The notes beneath the pieces were generated by a model. That model was given only the letters and a program-made list of their open reading frames with translations. It was not told the DNA's origin and ran no database searches. From an uncultured Treponema sp. (lineage in GTDB: Bacteria; Spirochaetota; Spirochaetia; Treponematales; Treponemataceae), in contig CAMJAJ010000082.1 in the NCBI GenBank assembly GCA_946403565.1, positions 1 through 6,566 of the forward strand: 6,566 nucleotides of DNA, read 5' to 3'. Below are positions 3,925-6,566 of the stretch, in pieces; the first letter of the stretch is position 1; each line of letters starts with the position of its first letter. The position numbers and the translations under genes are program-made.

Positions 3925-6566
3925 TTGAAAAAGAGCGACAAGAAGGAAAAGAAGGAAAAGAAGGTGAAGGCCGCGAAGAACAGCGCCTCCTCCGGCAAGA
4001 AGAGCTTCTTCCAGAAGCGGCTGGACCTCTTTGCACCTATCGTGGTCGGCCTGATTGCGGTCCCGCTGGCCATCTGGGGCGTCTTTGACAGCCTGGAGTA
4101 CCGTGTCTACGACATGGAGCTGCGGGCGGGACGGCCCATAGACAAGTCTGAGGAAATCCTCCTTATAGATATAGATGACATTTCGATAGACGACGTCGGC
4201 GTCTGGCCCTGGGGCCGCGACATAGTGGCGGACATCCTGATCAGGATGAAGGAATTCGGGGCGAGCGACATCGTATTCGATATTGAGTACCTGCAGAAGT
4301 CAGGTAAGGCCCTCGTCTCCAACGCCGACAGCCTGGTGGACGAGTCCATCGAGTCCGCCCGGCAGACGCTCGGCTCCCTCATCGGGCAGTTCGCCGAGGC
4401 CGCCGCCTCGGGCATGTATTCCCCCGCGGAGCTGGAGGAGTTCTCCGGCCAGATGGGCGAGTATGTCGGGGCCACGCTGGAGGAGGTCAGGGGGGCCGCG
4501 TCCTCGATTTCGCGCGACAACGACGAGTACCTGGCGAGGGCGCTCCAGTTCTTCGGCAACTCCTGGATGACGATAAACGCGGGAATGTCATACGAGCTGG
4601 ACATGATGGACTCGCTCTCCGGCGAGGAGATGACCGACGAGTACCTCCAGTTCATCCAGGCCCGCGACTGGGCCGCCTCCCACTTCATGCTTTCGGACCT
4701 GAAGGACCCGGAGGGCCTCGTGGACCAGGGGAACGATGCGACCATGAAGGAGCAGGATGCCTACCGGGGCTTCTACCCTGCCAGGTTGGAATTCCTGAGG
4801 GCCGCGAAGGGCGCGGGGGCCACGAACGTCGTCGTTGACAGCGACGGAAGCCGCCGCCGCCTGGAGCTCTTCCATCACCTGGACCCCTCCAAGAAGTTCT
4901 TCTGGACGCAGGACGGGAACGGCAGCCGGCCCCAGGAGACGGACGGCGACTACTACATCGCCCAGCTCGCCATGGAGCCGCTCCTGAACTACCTGAACGT
5001 GAAGTCCGTGGAGCGGCAGCGGAACTACTACGTGCTGCGAGGGGCGGAGCTGCCCTCGGCATCGAAGATGGTGGACATCCGCATTCCGCTGGACGCCAAG
5101 GGCCGTATGCTGATCAACTGGTCCCACGACCTGTACGCCAGCTCCTTCAAGGAGCACGTCTCCGCCGCCTACGTCTACGAGCTGGACCGGGCGGAGGAGC
5201 GGATCTACCAGAACCTGAGCAACGTCACGAGGATCCGCATGACCGACGAGGAGGGCTGGGACCTTCCTTATTATACCGCGGCCTGCGAAATCCTGGACGA
5301 GTACAAGCAGATTGGCCTCATGAAGGCCGCGCTGCTGGACAAGTGCCAGGGCTACGGCGATGACGGCCTCCCGATTGGTGGCGGCATTTCGGAGGGGGAG
5401 TACGACGAGTACTTCTCGCTCCGGCAGGACTTCTACGGCAAGGTGGGCCAGTACGTGGACGCCGCCTTCAAGGACGGGGTGCTTTCCCTCCTGGCCTCGC
5501 TGGACGACGGGGAGAACACCGAGACCATAGCCCAGCTTTCGGACGAGGTCGGCTCGGCCTTTGACGGAATCGCGACGGACTACGGGACCTTCATCGGCTA
5601 CTACGATGGACTCGCCGCCAAGTTCAAGGATTCCTTCTGCTTCATCGGAAACACGGCCACCTCCTCTACGGATCTGGGTGTCACCCCCTTCGAGCGCCGC
5701 TACCCCAACCTGGGAACCCACGCGAACGTCATGAACACGATCCTGCAGCGCGACTTCATAACCCCGCTGTCCGTGTGGGTGGGCCTTGTCTTCGCCTTCA
5801 TCTGCGCGATGTTCATCAGCATCTACGACCGGGACAAGTCCAACGGCCGCAAGAACCTCTACGGCCTCCTCTACATCGTGTTCCCGCTGGCCGTGCTGTT
5901 CGCCCTCATGTACTTCTTCCGGATCTACATCCCCATGTTCGTCCCCGCCATCTTCCTTTTGGCGACCTACATCGCCCAGGCGGCCATAAACTTCATCGCC
6001 GTCTCCCGCGACCGGAACACCCTGCGTCGCGGATTCGACGCCTACGTTTCCCCGGAGGTCGTCAGCCAGATCGTCAAGGACCCGAGCCACCTGTCCTTGG
6101 GAGGCGCGAACAAGAACATCACCGCCCTCTTCTCCGACGTAAAGTCCTTCTCCGGCTTCACCGAGATGATCAACAACGAGGAAGGTGAGGAGAACGGAGC
6201 TGTCCGCCTGGTCGAAATCCTGAACGTGTACCTTGGCTTGCTGAGCGACGCGATCATGGACAACCGGGGCACGATAGACAAGTACGTCGGTGACGAAATC
6301 GTCTCCTTCTTTGGCGCGCCGATTGACGACGAGTACAATGCCTTCAACGCCTGCGTCGCGGGAATCCGCATGAAGCAGGCCGAGGACGTGTACAACCAGA
6401 AGCACTTCTACACCGACCACGACATCCCTGCCCCCCTCCTTTCCCGCGTCGGCCTGAACACCGGCTACATGGTCGTCGGAAACATGGGAACCGCCAAGAA
6501 GCTCAACTACACGATAATGGGCAACAACGTCAACCTGGCATCCCGCCTTGAGGGTACGAACAAGGC
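3925..6566 (+). CDS. CHASE2-domain class III adenylate cyclase, 3' end cut by window edge
   Basis: Membrane receptor cyclase that should make cAMP from ATP in the cytoplasm in response to a signal sensed outside the membrane. 880 residues are visible. In order: a Lys-rich cytoplasmic tail (1-32); TM1 (about 36-54); a CHASE2 sensor (about 72-612), with ILLIDIDDISIDDVGVWPWG at its start, DSDGSRRR (306-313), RIPLDAKGRMLINW (386-399) and FIGNTATSSTDLG (573-585) towards its end; three helices (about 616-634, 645-665, 668-692); the linker FDAYVSPEVV; and the cyclase domain from about 730. Catalytic residues are present: metal Asp738 (FSDVKSF) and Asp790 (YVGDE), substrate Lys786 (IDKY), Thr863 (YTIMG), Asn870 and Arg874 (VNLASR). 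The Lys/Thr pair indicates ATP and class IIIb. The start is TTG at 3925, with GGAG six bases upstream and an in-frame TGA at 3907. The first in-frame ATG (residue 64) would lose TM1. The sensor is longer than usual because of two insertions (about 127-196 and 424-567). The gene is divergent from the envelope operon. Confidence 0.93.
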   Translation, partial: MKKSDKKEKKEKKVKAAKNSASSGKKSFFQKRLDLFAPIVVGLIAVPLAIWGVFDSLEYRVYDMELRAGRPIDKSEEILLIDIDDISIDDVGVWPWGRDIVADILIRMKEFGASDIVFDIEYLQKSGKALVSNADSLVDESIESARQTLGSLIGQFAEAAASGMYSPAELEEFSGQMGEYVGATLEEVRGAASSISRDNDEYLARALQFFGNSWMTINAGMSYELDMMDSLSGEEMTDEYLQFIQARDWAASHFMLSDLKDPEGLVDQGNDATMKEQDAYRGFYPARLEFLRAAKGAGATNVVVDSDGSRRRLELFHHLDPSKKFFWTQDGNGSRPQETDGDYYIAQLAMEPLLNYLNVKSVERQRNYYVLRGAELPSASKMVDIRIPLDAKGRMLINWSHDLYASSFKEHVSAAYVYELDRAEERIYQNLSNVTRIRMTDEEGWDLPYYTAACEILDEYKQIGLMKAALLDKCQGYGDDGLPIGGGISEGEYDEYFSLRQDFYGKVGQYVDAAFKDGVLSLLASLDDGENTETIAQLSDEVGSAFDGIATDYGTFIGYYDGLAAKFKDSFCFIGNTATSSTDLGVTPFERRYPNLGTHANVMNTILQRDFITPLSVWVGLVFAFICAMFISIYDRDKSNGRKNLYGLLYIVFPLAVLFALMYFFRIYIPMFVPAIFLLATYIAQAAINFIAVSRDRNTLRRGFDAYVSPEVVSQIVKDPSHLSLGGANKNITALFSDVKSFSGFTEMINNEEGEENGAVRLVEILNVYLGLLSDAIMDNRGTIDKYVGDEIVSFFGAPIDDEYNAFNACVAGIRMKQAEDVYNQKHFYTDHDIPAPLLSRVGLNTGYMVVGNMGTAKKLNYTIMGNNVNLASRLEGTNK

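Noticed and set aside
3873..4088. 71-codon plus-strand ORF starting in the cyclase leader
   Set aside because: It overlaps the cyclase start out of frame, has no Shine-Dalgarno before its ATG, and its product is the +1 reading of the Lys-rich tail and TM1. A leader peptide role cannot be excluded but nothing supports it.
4588..6420. Very long minus-strand open frame (610 codons) opposite the cyclase
   Set aside because: It mirrors the cyclase reading frame, whose catalytic and CHASE2 motifs are unmistakable. The antisense product is Val/Leu/Gly/Glu-rich with no recognisable domain; high third-position GC removes stops on the opposite strand.

Overview
This is a GC-rich bacterial window (G/C-rich third codon positions). 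It looks like a spirochaete, most likely a gut or rumen Treponema-type organism. Three things support this, all by inference because no marker gene is present. First, it combines a stand-alone FecR-domain secreted protein, an orphan outer-membrane barrel and a CHASE2-class III adenylate cyclase, a set I associate with treponemes. Second, the envelope proteins have diderm-type signal peptides. Third, a cellobiose phosphorylase gene suggests growth on plant cellodextrins.

Layout: four genes lie on the minus strand, read from right to left, and one large gene runs rightwards from 3925 off the end of the window. From left to right they are: the first 124 codons of a GH94 cellobiose phosphorylase (374 down to the left edge), with a clean sigma-70-type promoter; a 245-base gap holding a 23-bp-period repeat array and the terminator of the next gene; a FecR-domain exported protein (1472-621), with its own promoter and terminator; a 248-base gap with that promoter and a hairpin after the next gene; and an outer-membrane beta-barrel (3049-1721) whose start overlaps the end of a small exported protein (3548-3033) with SLH-like sequence. 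The last two form an operon with a promoter at 3583-3611. The 376-base divergent intergenic region (3549-3924) holds that promoter, a GC hairpin, an inverted repeat, a second 23-bp-period array, a rightward promoter with a perfect TATAAT, and hairpins around the cyclase Shine-Dalgarno. The cyclase starts at a TTG codon and is cut by the window end inside its catalytic domain.

How the genes may work together: three of the five are envelope proteins (FecR-like, SLH-like, barrel). The fourth is a membrane cyclase whose large extracytoplasmic CHASE2 sensor faces the same compartment. A plausible reading, not shown by the sequence, is an envelope module with a periplasmic signal converted to cAMP next to it. 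Cellobiose phosphorylase is a cytoplasmic catabolic enzyme and is probably a separate unit. The observations most worth checking are the SLH-like/barrel overlapping pair as a possible two-gene outer-membrane tether, the two large insertions in the CHASE2 sensor, and the same 23-bp-period repeat family in two intergenic regions.
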